A stretch of DNA of 64,000 nucleotides from Gemmatimonas phototrophica (lineage in GTDB: Bacteria; Gemmatimonadota; Gemmatimonadetes; Gemmatimonadales; Gemmatimonadaceae), in the NCBI RefSeq assembly GCF_000695095.2, contig NZ_CP011454.1:2666001-2730000 (forward strand), in the 5' to 3' direction. Every line of letters begins with the position of its first letter. Position 1 is the stretch's first letter. The notes under the pieces are model-generated. The model was not told the DNA's origin and ran no database searches. It worked only from the letters and a program-made list of their open reading frames with translations. Shown here piece by piece: positions 7,546 through 16,725 of this stretch. A program made the position numbers and the translations under genes.

Positions 7546-8769
7546 ATGCGAGTGTGGTTCGGTGCGGCGCGCGTGGGCGCCTGTCTGCTGGTGGGCGCGT
7601 GGACCGCAATGGTCCTCCCCACCGCCAGGCTCGCGGCGCAGCAGCCACCGCAGAGCGCCGAGCAACGGTTGCGTCAGCAGCAGGACGAACTGGACAAGTT
7701 GCGGCGCGAGCGCTCCGATCTAGAAGCGCGCATGAACGAACTCCAGCGAAGTGCGCGGTCCCTGACTGACGAAGTGAACAATCTGGAAGCGCAGCGCCTC
7801 ACCACCCGCCGGTTGGTGGTGGCGCTCGATCAGCAGCTCGAGACAATCAACGAAGAAGTCGTAAAGGCCGGGTCGGGGCTTGTGCGCGCCGAAGGGGAGT
7901 TGGTGAACAAGCGCGGGGCGCTGCAGCGCCGCATGGTGGAGATCTACAAGCGCGGCAGTCTCTACGATGTGGAAGCCATGCTGTCGGCGCAGTCGTTTGC
8001 CGGGCTGGTGGCACGCTACAAGTATCTGCACGAGCTTGCGCTCAACGATCGCAAGCTGGTGCAGCGCGTGGAAGGGTTGCGCGACCAGATCATTACGCAA
8101 CGCATGTTGCTGGTGCGGCTCCAGGATGAAGTAAGCCGGAATCGCCAGGAAAAAGACCGCGAAGCGCGCCGCCTCGCCGAACTGGAATCCCGCCGCCAGC
8201 GGAACCTCACCGCCGTACAGCTTTCGGCGCAGCGGACTCGCGAGCGCATGCAGCAACTGGCGCGAGACGAATCGCGCATCTCCAACGCCATCGCCACCTT
8301 GGAGACCGCGCGGCGACGCGCCGAACTGGCTCCCAACGCGCGACCGGCCGCAGCCTCCACCATTCGGACGTCAGATCTCGGCAAACTGGACTGGCCGGTG
8401 GACGGCGCCATTCTGTATCGGTTTGGGCGCGTGGTGAATCCCAACAACACCACCACGCGATGGAACGGCATTGGCATTGGCGCCGCGGTTGGGACGGTGG
8501 TGAAGAGCATTTCCGCCGGCGAAGTGGTCCTGGCCGACAACGTGGGCACCTATGGTCCCACCGTCATTGTGCAACACGGTGGCGGTGACTACTCCGTGTA
8601 CGGATCGCTGCAGCGCATTGATGTGCGCCGCGGGCAACAAGTGAGCAAGGCACAGGTCATTGGCACGGTGGGCGATACCGATCCGGAGTTGCCGCCCCAC
8701 CTGCACTTCGAGATCCGCCCCAAGGGAAGAGCGATTGATCCGCTGGAGTATCTGCGGGCCAAGCGCTGA
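7546..8769 (+). CDS. envC: EnvC-like murein hydrolase activator, coiled coil plus degenerate LytM
   Basis: A 407-residue periplasmic protein with a signal peptide at ~1-29 (ending near RLAAQQ), a long coiled coil at ~36-240 (many Gln, Glu, Arg and Leu heptads) and a LytM/M23 domain at ~290-405. The first zinc motif of active M23 enzymes (H-x-G-x-D) reads RWNGIGIG, the same degeneration seen in E. coli EnvC; the second motif HLHFEIR is still intact. A non-catalytic activator of amidases is therefore expected, working at the septum under FtsEX control. The ATG at 7546 is chosen because it gives the signal peptide and follows ftsX by 14 bases; the open frame itself extends upstream into ftsX. 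Confidence 0.92.
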   Translation: MRVWFGAARVGACLLVGAWTAMVLPTARLAAQQPPQSAEQRLRQQQDELDKLRRERSDLEARMNELQRSARSLTDEVNNLEAQRLTTRRLVVALDQQLETINEEVVKAGSGLVRAEGELVNKRGALQRRMVEIYKRGSLYDVEAMLSAQSFAGLVARYKYLHELALNDRKLVQRVEGLRDQIITQRMLLVRLQDEVSRNRQEKDREARRLAELESRRQRNLTAVQLSAQRTRERMQQLARDESRISNAIATLETARRRAELAPNARPAAASTIRTSDLGKLDWPVDGAILYRFGRVVNPNNTTTRWNGIGIGAAVGTVVKSISAGEVVLADNVGTYGPTVIVQHGGGDYSVYGSLQRIDVRRGQQVSKAQVIGTVGDTDPELPPHLHFEIRPKGRAIDPLEYLRAKR

Positions 8770-8852
8770 CCTGCGGACACCACGCACGGACGTTGCTGAA
8801 TTGGGCGTCCCGCGGAATCGGACGTCCCGCTGAGCGCGTGCAGGCATTAGCG

Positions 8853-8858
8853 TATACC
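8853..8858 (+). promoter_or_regulatory. -10-like TATACC box two bases before the nfo ATG
   Basis: TATACC lies at 8853-8858. A weak -35 CTGAGC (8830-8835) sits 17 bases upstream. Transcription would start within or next to the start codon, consistent with a leaderless message or with a start further downstream. Confidence 0.3.
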
Positions 8859-8860
8859 GC

Positions 8861-9835
8861 ATGCCTGCCAAGAAAACTGCCCCCGCATCAGCCGCCGCAA
8901 AGCCCAGCACCCGCAAGCCGGCGTCACCCAAAGCCCCTGCGTTGAACGCCCCCATAACCGTGGATGCGGGCGACTGGACCCGCGATGTGGCCCCGGTTGG
9001 GGCACACGTATCCATTGCCGGCGGCACGTGGGAAGCGGCCGCCCGCGCGCGGGAGATCAGTGCCACAGGCGCACAAATCTTTACCAAACAGGCGAACCGG
9101 TGGCAGGAACGAGAGGTGGATGCCGACGAGGCGGCCCGCTTCTCGGCAGCCATGGCGGAAACCACGGTGCGCTGGACGTGCGCCCACGATTCCTACCTCA
9201 TCAATCTGGCGTCCCCGGATGCGGACCTGCGGGCGCGCAGCATTGAGAGTTTTCGCGCCGAGCTGCGGCGCTGTCATGCGCTGGGACTGAATGCGTTGGT
9301 GTCGCACCCCGGCAATTTCATGGACGACCGGGCCAGTGGCATTGCCCGCAACGCCGATGGCATTGTGCAGGCCCTCGAGGCGGAGACGGGTCCCACGCGG
9401 TTGCTCATGGAGCTTACTGCAGGACAGGGCACGGTGCTGGGATCGACATTTGAGGAAATGGCCGATCTCCTGTCGCGCATACCGGCGCCGTTGCGCGCGC
9501 GGGTTGGCGTGTGCCTCGACACGGCCCACATCTGGGCGGCCGGGTACGACGTGGTGAGCGACTACGACGGCGTGTGGCAGCGCTTTGGCGATGTGTTGGG
9601 CTTTGAGACCCTCGGCTGCCTGCACCTCAATGATTCCAAGGCCAAGCTCGGCTCACATCTCGACCGCCACGAACTCATTGGCGAAGGCACCATTGGTGGC
9701 GAAGCGTTCCGTCGCATCATGACGGATGGACGACTGGCTCACGTGCCGCGCATTATTGAAACGCCAAAGGGTGATACCCCAGCGGAGGCCGATGGCCGCA
9801 TGTTGCGCACACTGCGGGAGTACGCGGCGGGCTGA
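8861..9835 (+). CDS. nfo: deoxyribonuclease IV (AP endonuclease)
   Basis: Endonuclease IV cleaves DNA 5' of abasic sites in base-excision repair, using three zinc ions in a TIM barrel. The family motifs are present: VGAHVSIAGG at about 46, VSHPGN at about 146, LLMELTAGQG, VCLDTAHIWAAGYD and HLNDSKAKLGSHLDRHELIGEGTIG with its metal ligands. The first ~40 residues are an Ala/Lys/Pro-rich extension not found in the usual ~280-residue enzyme, perhaps a flexible DNA-binding tail. It is a single gene 91 bases after envC; the 3' end runs into the palindromic region shared with the convergent receptor gene. Confidence 0.95.
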   Translation: MPAKKTAPASAAAKPSTRKPASPKAPALNAPITVDAGDWTRDVAPVGAHVSIAGGTWEAAARAREISATGAQIFTKQANRWQEREVDADEAARFSAAMAETTVRWTCAHDSYLINLASPDADLRARSIESFRAELRRCHALGLNALVSHPGNFMDDRASGIARNADGIVQALEAETGPTRLLMELTAGQGTVLGSTFEEMADLLSRIPAPLRARVGVCLDTAHIWAAGYDVVSDYDGVWQRFGDVLGFETLGCLHLNDSKAKLGSHLDRHELIGEGTIGGEAFRRIMTDGRLAHVPRIIETPKGDTPAEADGRMLRTLREYAAG

Positions 9836-10135
9836 CGTAGTGAATGGCAGCATTCTGGCGGCGTGGCACGACGACAACGGCCGGTGGGGACCACTGCCAG
9901 CTGGGGCAACTGCCGGCCGGGACAACCGCAAGCCGGGACAACCGCAAGCCGGGACAACCGCATGACCTACAGCATGACAATAGCATGACAACCGCGGAAC
10001 GGCGGGGGGGGTACGCGTAGTTGCCCGCAGTTACCCGCTCCCACGCAGGTGTCATGCAGTTGTCATGCAGGAGGTCATGCAGTTGTCATCCCCAGCTGTT
10101 GCCGTTCCCCGGCCGTTCCCCGGAAGGTCCCGCCG
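9836..10135. repeat. 300-base convergent gap filled with short repeats and inverted repeats
   Basis: This gap between the 3' ends of nfo and the TonB receptor gene has no credible gene. It contains a 16-base tandem repeat (GCCGGGACAACCGCAA, two full copies plus a partial, 9916-9962) and an 11-base tandem repeat (GCCGTTCCCCG, 10101-10122). It also contains many CATGAC/GTCATG words arranged as an imperfect giant palindrome. The GC-rich hairpins could act as a bidirectional transcription stop. Confidence 0.7.
9961..10079. repeat. 29-base inverted repeat pair (CATGACCT...GCATGAC)
   Basis: The left arm at 9961-9989 and the reverse complement of the right arm at 10051-10079 agree at 25 of 29 positions by hand alignment. 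An outer pair, CAGCTGGGG at 9899-9907 and CCCCAGCTG at 10090-10098, extends the symmetry. It lies wholly between two converging genes. Confidence 0.7.
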
Positions 10136-12433
10136 TCAGTACAACAGCTTGTAGACCAGCGACACGTTGCGCCCCGGGTTGAACGCAAAGCGTTTGATGC
10201 GACTGGTGGCTTCACGGTACTGGGCATCGGTGGCGTTATCCACCCGGAACGTGACGGAGTGCACCTGCCTGCCACGTACGGTAAACAACCACGTGGCGTT
10301 GAGGTCGAGCAATGTGTAGGAAGCGGTGGCGACATCGAGTTCGTCGCCAGTGACACGCTCCTGGGCAAAGACCCGCCGCACGTCGCCGCCACCCGAAATC
10401 CGCCCGTTGTCGTAGCGGAGCGACGCGCCCACGCGACCAGCGGGAATGAACGGGAGTACCTCGTTGGTGCCGCGCACGCCGGCCCGGACATAATCGCCCA
10501 TCAGCCCGCCTACAAATCGGTGAACGAGTTTGGTTTCCACCTGCCCTTCGACACCCGTCATGATGGCATCACGTCCCATGAAAGTGACCGTCGGTATGAA
10601 CGCTCCATCGACCAGCGTTGGAATGGCCAGTGCCTGCGGCGCGATGTAACCGTCAATCAGATTCCGGTACGCACCAAGCTGGGCGAATGTGCGCGATGTT
10701 TGTGCACGGACCCCGACTTCCATCCCGGTGCTCTTCTCCACTCCCAGCGACGGGTTGCCGATGTCGTAGGTGCCGGCGGCCGCATGAAACCCATCAGCGT
10801 ACAACTCCTCAACAGCGGGCGCGCGAAACCCTCGGGACGCGTTGGCCGTGAGCGACACCCCGTCAGCCACCGGCACACTCAACCCCAGCGATGCCGCCAT
10901 GTTGTTGAACGTGCGGTTGCGCGTTTCGCCAAACCGATCCGCCTGGTCGCCCGGCTTGGTATGAATGCTGAAGCGATCGTAGCGTGCGCCAAGTTGAACG
11001 CGAGGAGAATGCTCTTCGGTATCGCCGGGCCCCAACAGGACTTCCTGATAGGCGAATACCGCCACGTTCTCGTTGTCGGCGGCGGGAGTGAAGGCTTCCT
11101 CGCCCACAGGCGCATATTGCCGGAACAGCCCCTGCACGCCCACAGCACCAGTGGCGCGTCCCCACTGCGTGCGCGCCGTGATGTTGGTGGTTTGCGTGTT
11201 CAATCGGAACCGTGTGCCCACAGCGCCATCTTCTTCGATTTCTGAGTGGGCGTAGCGCTGCAGCGTCTGATCAATACGCACTGAGGGAACAGCAACGAGC
11301 CCCGTCGTCACCGTGGACTGCAGTGCCACCGAGCGCCGCACGCCGTCCAGGCGTACCGCTTCTTCACCCGGTGCGTGGGGCAAACCATAGGCGAAATCCA
11401 TCTGGCGATACACTACGCCCACCGAGGCACGCGGACCAACGTAACCGGTGCCCAGCACCGCCTGCTGCGTGTTGCCGCTGGTATTGGGCTGCACCGCGCC
11501 GCCGCCAACCCGCATGTTCGCAAAGTCGCGTACCCCGCCACGAGCGGTGACGGCCAGGCGCGCGGCGAGCGGAATGGTCACCCCCACATTGAGCACCCCG
11601 CCTGGCGTGACACTCTCCCCTTGTCCCATGGCGTAGCCGGTGAGGCGCGAAGGGATCGTGGTAGGGATATCCTGGGAGATGACATTCACCACGCCCCCCA
11701 AGGCGTTGTTGCCGTACAACAGGGAGGCCGGTCCTCGAATGACCTCGATGCGCTCCGCCGTGCTGGGATCGACAGCGTTCAGGTGATCGGCAGCAGACGA
11801 GGAGAGGTCACCAGCGCGATCGCCGTCCTGCAACACCAGCACGCGCTCGCCGGTGAGCCCTCGAATGACCGGTGTGGCCGCCATGGGGCCATTGAACCGC
11901 GACGACATGCCGGGCTCCCGCGAAAGCGTCTGTCCAATGCTGGTGCTCAGCGCCCGTTGCAGTTCCTTCCCCGACAGCTGGACGGTGGCTTGCGTGACAT
12001 TGAGGGGGTCGGTCCCCGTGGGCGTGGCCGTGACGTTCACGCTGGAGAGCCGCACCGTGGCTACCCGCATCACCACCGTCAGGCGCACATCAGCCCCGGT
12101 GGCGGGCACGGTCACCACCTGATGTGCGCTGGAGTGGCCGATCCGGACAAAGTCCAGGTGATAGGTGCCAGCCGGCAGTCCCACGAACTCAAAGCGTCCG
12201 CGCTCGTCGGTAAGGGCCGCGCGGTTCACCCCGCTCGCCACCACCTGCACGTTGGCTAACGGAGCACCCGTGGTATCCGTGACCACGCCTCCCACCACAA
12301 CATCAACGGCCGGGAAGAGGGCGAGCGATGGCTCCAGGGAACGATTCGCCCCCGCACGCGTGGCTGCCTCCCCAGGAGCAGATGCAGTGAGCACGGCGCC
12401 CAGCGACAGCGCCAAAGACAGTCGGAGTTTCAT
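10136..12433 (-). CDS. TonB-dependent outer-membrane receptor, ZnuD-like
   Basis: A 765-residue receptor: signal peptide at 1-24, a carboxypeptidase-regulatory-like beta domain at about 48-125 (GVVTDTTGAPLANVQVVASG), a plug at about 145-260 with VIRGLTGERVLVLQDGDRAGDLS and RIEVIRGPASLLYGNNALGG, then a beta-barrel ending in an aromatic-poor LVYKLLY terminus. The barrel segment YGLPHAPGEEAVRLDGVRRSVALQ resembles the zinc/haem receptor ZnuD group, so metal uptake is a reasonable inference but not shown. It works with TonB-ExbBD, which are not in this window. It is convergent with nfo. The upstream 130 bases are shared with a divergent lipoprotein gene. Confidence 0.9.
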   Translation of the reverse strand: MKLRLSLALSLGAVLTASAPGEAATRAGANRSLEPSLALFPAVDVVVGGVVTDTTGAPLANVQVVASGVNRAALTDERGRFEFVGLPAGTYHLDFVRIGHSSAHQVVTVPATGADVRLTVVMRVATVRLSSVNVTATPTGTDPLNVTQATVQLSGKELQRALSTSIGQTLSREPGMSSRFNGPMAATPVIRGLTGERVLVLQDGDRAGDLSSSAADHLNAVDPSTAERIEVIRGPASLLYGNNALGGVVNVISQDIPTTIPSRLTGYAMGQGESVTPGGVLNVGVTIPLAARLAVTARGGVRDFANMRVGGGAVQPNTSGNTQQAVLGTGYVGPRASVGVVYRQMDFAYGLPHAPGEEAVRLDGVRRSVALQSTVTTGLVAVPSVRIDQTLQRYAHSEIEEDGAVGTRFRLNTQTTNITARTQWGRATGAVGVQGLFRQYAPVGEEAFTPAADNENVAVFAYQEVLLGPGDTEEHSPRVQLGARYDRFSIHTKPGDQADRFGETRNRTFNNMAASLGLSVPVADGVSLTANASRGFRAPAVEELYADGFHAAAGTYDIGNPSLGVEKSTGMEVGVRAQTSRTFAQLGAYRNLIDGYIAPQALAIPTLVDGAFIPTVTFMGRDAIMTGVEGQVETKLVHRFVGGLMGDYVRAGVRGTNEVLPFIPAGRVGASLRYDNGRISGGGDVRRVFAQERVTGDELDVATASYTLLDLNATWLFTVRGRQVHSVTFRVDNATDAQYREATSRIKRFAFNPGRNVSLVYKLLY

Positions 12434-12563
12434 GGCATCGACTCATGGTGAGCAGGACGGGCGGCGCCCGTCGCGCGAGCAAAGGCAAGGACCGCATATT
12501 CCCCGGAGGTGCATCTTGTACCCCACCCGGCAACGGCCACGCCCCCTACGCTGCACTTACGCA

Positions 12564-13250
12564 ATGCAACCCGGATCCCGTTGGCTCGAGCCGCGCGCGC
12601 GTTGGTCTCTCCGAACACTACTCGTTCTTGGACTGGCGGGCGTGCTCTCGTGTGATACGCCCACAACCGCCCCGAGTACCTTTGCCTATGACCCCACGGG
12701 GCTGACGGGCGGGCAGCTGTACCGATGGGACACGGGTCGGCAGGTGAACGTCTATGTGGTGCCGGGGAGCTCCGGCTCCGCGCAGATCATCGAGGCCGTG
12801 GATGTGGCCATGCCACGATGGAACGCCGTACCGAGAGGGGAAACCGTCAGGTTGCAGCGCACCACCGTGGCAGCGCAGGCGAACGTGGTGGTGTACGACA
12901 ATACATCGCCTCTGCCGGTCGTGACCCCCGATGACTGCCCCTTCAGCACCTTCAGCGCCTTGGGGTACACCTACTTCTGCGCCCGCTCGGGCCGGGCGGT
13001 CCCCCTCCCCTTCGTTGGGGGCGGCGGTTCGGCCACGGTGGTAATCCGCCTCGACCTTTCGCGCACCACGGCCACCAGCCCGCTCAGCGCGGTGGTCATG
13101 CACGAACTCGGACACGCCATTGGCATCGGCGGCCATAGTCAAAGTGACACCGATGTGATGTTTGCGCTGCCCCGCACGTCCACAGTCAGTGGCCGGGATG
13201 CGCAGACGTTGCGCTACCTGCTCGCACAAGCCGCCAACGTGCTCCTCTGA
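12564..13250 (+). CDS. matrixin-like zinc metalloprotease, lipoprotein
   Basis: A 228-residue protein. The zinc-binding motif HELGHAIGIGGH (about residue 182) is followed by a downstream methionine (DVMF), which fits the metzincin/matrixin type. The N-terminus has an Arg-containing n-region, a hydrophobic stretch (LLVLGLAGVLS) and Cys30 as a likely lipidation site. The ATG at 12564 is chosen because it gives this signal; the frame is open further upstream but codes no sensible N-terminus there. Substrates are unknown. It is divergent from the TonB receptor gene. Confidence 0.8.
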   Translation: MQPGSRWLEPRARWSLRTLLVLGLAGVLSCDTPTTAPSTFAYDPTGLTGGQLYRWDTGRQVNVYVVPGSSGSAQIIEAVDVAMPRWNAVPRGETVRLQRTTVAAQANVVVYDNTSPLPVVTPDDCPFSTFSALGYTYFCARSGRAVPLPFVGGGGSATVVIRLDLSRTTATSPLSAVVMHELGHAIGIGGHSQSDTDVMFALPRTSTVSGRDAQTLRYLLAQAANVLL

Positions 13251-13401
13251 CGTGGTGCTTGAGCAGACGGCCTTGGCTCGCCATCTTGTTCCCTCAGCGC
13301 ATTTCCCTCTGAAAAGCGCTGTCTTCGTTTCTGAAACATATACGTGACGCCTGCGTCGCGTTTTCATTTTGTTGCCGAACGCTTACCGAGAGGGTCGCAC
13401 C

Positions 13402-15021
13402 ATGGCGACACAGGTCACCCCGTCAGCTCCCGCCCGGGAGAGTGCTGACGGTCTCGCCCCGCAGGGTATCGTGCCCAAGGGCAAGGTTCATTGGAATTAC
13501 GTCGCGCCGGAGCTGATGGAATCGGCAATCCGTCGCAACGAAGGCCGACTTGCCGATATGGGCCCGTTCGTAGCCGTCACGTCACCGCACACCGGACGTT
13601 CTCCCAACGACAAGTTCGTGGTGAAGGAGCCCGCCAGCGAAGCCGACGTGGATTGGGGCAAGGTGAACCAGCCTATTTCGGCAGAGCACTGGGCCACCCT
13701 CAAGGCCGATGTGCAGCAGTACCTCAACGGTCTCGATGAACTGTTCGTGCAGGACCTGTATTGCGGCGCCGACCCGGCGACAAGGTTGAGCGTGCGCTAC
13801 GTGCTGCCCAATGCGTGGCACGCGTCGTTTGTCCGCAACATGTTCATTCGCCCGGACATTGCCGAACTCGCCGCCTTCGCGCCCAACTTCACGGTGTATC
13901 ACGCGCCGGAAATGCAGGCCGATCCGGCACGCCACGGCACACGGACGGGCACGTTCATTGTGCTAAACCTCGAAGAACGCGCCATCCTCATTGGCGGTAC
14001 GCGCTACGCCGGTGAACTCAAGAAGGCGATGTTCACCGTCATGAACTACCTGCTTCCCAAGCAGGGTGTGCTCTCGATGCACTGCTCGGCCAACATCGGC
14101 CCTGCGGGCGATACGGCGCTGTTCTTCGGCCTCTCCGGCACCGGCAAGACCACGCTGTCCGCCGACCCCGAGCGCAATCTCATTGGCGATGATGAGCACG
14201 GCTGGTCGCCCGAAGGCACCTTCAACTTTGAGGGTGGCTGCTACGCCAAGGCGATCAATTTGTCGGCGGAAGGAGAACCCGACATCTACGCGACCACGCA
14301 GATGTTCGGCACCATCCTCGAGAACGTGGTGCTCAACGAGCCGTCGCGCACGGTGGACTTTGCCAACCAGAGCATCACCGAGAACACGCGCGCGTCGTAC
14401 CCGTTGCATTACATCAAGAACCACGTGCCGAGCGGGCGTGGTGGACACCCCAAGAATGTGGTGTTCCTGACGGCCGATGCTTTTGGTGTGTTGCCCCCCA
14501 TTGCTCGGCTCACGCCTGAGCAGGCGATGTACTATTTCCTGTCTGGCTACACGGCCAAGGTGGCCGGTACCGAACGTGGCGTAACGGAACCGCAGGCCAC
14601 CTTCTCGGCCTGTTTCGGCGCGGTGTTTCTCGTGTGGCACCCCACCAAGTACGCCGAAATGCTGGGTGAACTGCTCAAGGAACATGGGTCGCAGGTGTGG
14701 TTGGTAAACACCGGCTGGAGCGGTGGAGCGTACGGCGTGGGTCGCCGCATGAAGCTCTCGTACACGCGGGCCATGGTGCGTGCCGCGCTCGATGGCGCCC
14801 TCGAAGGCACCGAGTTCACCACCGATCCCGTGTTCGGCTTACATCTGCCCAAGTGGGTACCGGATGTTCCGGGTGAGGTACTCGACCCCCGTGGTACCTG
14901 GGCCGATGCCAGCGAATACGATGCGCAGGCGCGCAAACTGGCCGGCATGTTCCAGGAGAACATCAAGAAGTTCGGCAGTGCGGTGTCGCCCGCCATTCTT
15001 GCGGCTGGCCCGAAAGGCTGA
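13402..15021 (+). CDS. pckA: phosphoenolpyruvate carboxykinase (ATP)
   Basis: PckA converts oxaloacetate and ATP to phosphoenolpyruvate, CO2 and ADP, the first committed step of gluconeogenesis. The P-loop [14 protein letters not shown] is near residue 246, followed by the DDEHGWS metal-binding motif, and SPNDKFVV lies in the N-terminal substrate region. The length of 539 is typical (about 530-540). The ATG at 13402 is preferred because GAGAGGG lies eight bases upstream; a TTG further upstream (13369) lacks a ribosome site. A perfect 20-bp hairpin follows the stop. Confidence 0.97.
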   Translation: MATQVTPSAPARESADGLAPQGIVPKGKVHWNYVAPELMESAIRRNEGRLADMGPFVAVTSPHTGRSPNDKFVVKEPASEADVDWGKVNQPISAEHWATLKADVQQYLNGLDELFVQDLYCGADPATRLSVRYVLPNAWHASFVRNMFIRPDIAELAAFAPNFTVYHAPEMQADPARHGTRTGTFIVLNLEERAILIGGTRYAGELKKAMFTVMNYLLPKQGVLSMHCSANIGPAGDTALFFGLSGTGKTTLSADPERNLIGDDEHGWSPEGTFNFEGGCYAKAINLSAEGEPDIYATTQMFGTILENVVLNEPSRTVDFANQSITENTRASYPLHYIKNHVPSGRGGHPKNVVFLTADAFGVLPPIARLTPEQAMYYFLSGYTAKVAGTERGVTEPQATFSACFGAVFLVWHPTKYAEMLGELLKEHGSQVWLVNTGWSGGAYGVGRRMKLSYTRAMVRAALDGALEGTEFTTDPVFGLHLPKWVPDVPGEVLDPRGTWADASEYDAQARKLAGMFQENIKKFGSAVSPAILAAGPKG

Positions 15022-15039
15022 TCAACCGACTGGACGACA

Positions 15040-15081
15040 AACAGAAGGGCCCCGGTGCACATGCACCGGGGCCCTTCTGTT
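15040..15081. terminator. bidirectional terminator, perfect 20-bp stem
   Basis: Two perfectly complementary 20-base arms (15040-15059 and 15062-15081) are separated by two bases. The arms end in AACAGAAG/CTTCTGTT, so both strands carry a short T-containing tail. It lies between convergent pckA and the propeller-protein gene. Confidence 0.9.
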
Positions 15082-15100
15082 ATCCACCGGAGTCGGCAGC

Positions 15101-16720
15101 TTACTTGAGCTTGACCGTCTCCAGGAACATCTGGCGCCCTTCACGAGCGGACAGGAAGATCAGCCCGTCTGGTCCAAAGCCCACCACCTGCCGGCCAGCG
15201 GGAAGCTTCACGCGCTCCAGCAACTTGCCGTCAGGCGAGATGACGTCGTACACCAGCGGCGGCTGATTGGACATCGCCGCCATCATGGCCATGGCGGCTG
15301 CCGGTGGGGCCTGACGCGTGCTATCGCGCGGCGCCCCCGGCGCGGTCCTCGGGGTTCCGCCTGGTGCACCAACGCCAGGGGGCGGCCCTCCCATGCCACC
15401 ACGACCGCCCATAAACGACTGCGCCAACTGCGCCGACAGATTGGATGTCGTGGGGACCACCCAGAGATTGCCCTTCTGATCGGCAATGCTCGAGCCCTGG
15501 CGAACCGGCGGATAATAGTCGGGCAGCTTTTCTGCGCCGATGGGCTCGAAGGACATGCGGAATCCGCCGCCACCGCCTGCGTTCTGCCCCATGCGCTCCG
15601 AGGCGATCTTGGCCATGGTCGCCAGCGAATCGACCAGCTTGGTCTTTTCTTCGTCGGAGATGCGCTTCCAGTCAAACGGCAGCTTGTCGGACGCCACGTG
15701 CGACCCATCGGGACGATAGTAGTCCACGTGATAGTCTAGGACGCGCATGATGGCGACCGTGCCATCGCTGAGCAGTGCCCAATCGTCGGCCTGCGGGAGC
15801 GGGTTGATCTTCACCGTCAGCCGCGTGGAGCCATCTTCGCCCCGCGTCATGGACGACTCGTTCTTGGGCACCTTCACAAAGGCCACGGTATCCGCCTTGC
15901 GCGTGTCGAAGTCCACCCGCACGATGGGCACGGAGTCCGGCTGGCTGGCCGGATTGAAGCCGCGGCCACCGGGGCCGCCAAACGGCTGGCCACCGGGTGC
16001 ACCAGCCGCGGCCCCCCCAACGTCACCGCCACGATTGGCCTGATTCTGTGTATTTGGCTGGCGATTGTTGTTGCCGCCCTGCCCGCCACGATCACCACGG
16101 CCGCCGCGATCGTTGCCACCACCAAACATCATGCCCATGGCACCACCGCCCCCAGGTCCACCCGCGCCCCCCCCCTGGCGATAGTAGAGCCGTCCCTTGG
16201 CGTCAAACGCGTGCGACCCGAGGTTCGCGCCGGTCAGCGTATTGATGTCGTTGGGACGTGGCGAGGCCATGACCCGCACGCTTTTTCCGTTGCGGTCAAT
16301 CACCACCAGGGACAGCGTGGACGCGTCCACCACAATCGTGGAATCGCCGATATAGGGGAGCAACCCGATCGGGCGCTGCCCATACGGCATGAGCGCTCCA
16401 GGCGCCGTGTCGGCGACCACCATCACGTTCTTGAGCGACGCGTCGAACTTGAGCAGTTGACGACGCTGCACATCGTTCACAAATACGGACCCGTCACTCA
16501 AGGTGCGGACCATGTTGGCGCTGGTGAGCGGCTGCGTTGCGCGAGCAATGACCGGCGTGACATCGCGTACTGGGACCTGCGCCGCAGACGCCACCGGCGG
16601 CGCATTCTGCGCCACCGCCGTTGCCGCCGTGAGGAAAACACCCGCCGCGCTCCAGAGCGCCGTGCGAGAAACGTTTGACATGGGAATACCCATTGAGGTG
16701 TACTTCGAAAAGATCTTCAT
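15101..16720 (-). CDS. secreted beta-propeller-like protein with Gly/Asn/Arg-rich insert
   Basis: A protein of about 539 residues with a signal peptide (hydrophobic AAGVFLTAATAVAQ). The flanking regions show NHL/six-bladed-propeller-type repeats (RTLSDGSVFVNDVQRRQLLKFD, IGDSTIVVDASTLSLVVIDRNGKSV, VYDVISPDGKLLERVKLPAGRQVVG). In the middle is a ~90-residue low-complexity stretch of GG, RGG and NNRQ words, and near the C-terminus another Gly/Pro-rich tract. The start is uncertain: a GTG at 16729 overlaps the upstream receptor stop (GTGA), the ATG at 16720 has GAGG upstream, and the ATG at 16681 gives the shortest signal peptide. Coupling to the giant receptor suggests an extracytoplasmic partner. 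The molecular function is unknown. Confidence 0.75.
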   Translation of the reverse strand: MKIFSKYTSMGIPMSNVSRTALWSAAGVFLTAATAVAQNAPPVASAAQVPVRDVTPVIARATQPLTSANMVRTLSDGSVFVNDVQRRQLLKFDASLKNVMVVADTAPGALMPYGQRPIGLLPYIGDSTIVVDASTLSLVVIDRNGKSVRVMASPRPNDINTLTGANLGSHAFDAKGRLYYRQGGGAGGPGGGGAMGMMFGGGNDRGGRGDRGGQGGNNNRQPNTQNQANRGGDVGGAAAGAPGGQPFGGPGGRGFNPASQPDSVPIVRVDFDTRKADTVAFVKVPKNESSMTRGEDGSTRLTVKINPLPQADDWALLSDGTVAIMRVLDYHVDYYRPDGSHVASDKLPFDWKRISDEEKTKLVDSLATMAKIASERMGQNAGGGGGFRMSFEPIGAEKLPDYYPPVRQGSSIADQKGNLWVVPTTSNLSAQLAQSFMGGRGGMGGPPPGVGAPGGTPRTAPGAPRDSTRQAPPAAAMAMMAAMSNQPPLVYDVISPDGKLLERVKLPAGRQVVGFGPDGLIFLSAREGRQMFLETVKLK

Positions 16721-16725
16721 GGTGT

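Noticed and set aside
9916-9962. Short tandem repeats as a CRISPR array
   Set aside because: The units are 16 bases and contiguous, without spacers, and no cas genes are near.
10049-11245. 398-codon open frame on the + strand
   Set aside because: It lies antisense to the TonB receptor gene, whose translation shows clear plug and barrel motifs. Long shadow frames are common in GC-rich DNA, and this one has no recognisable features.
12165-12563. Upstream start for the matrixin-like lipoprotein
   Set aside because: The region is antisense to the TonB receptor N-terminus and codes no signal peptide.
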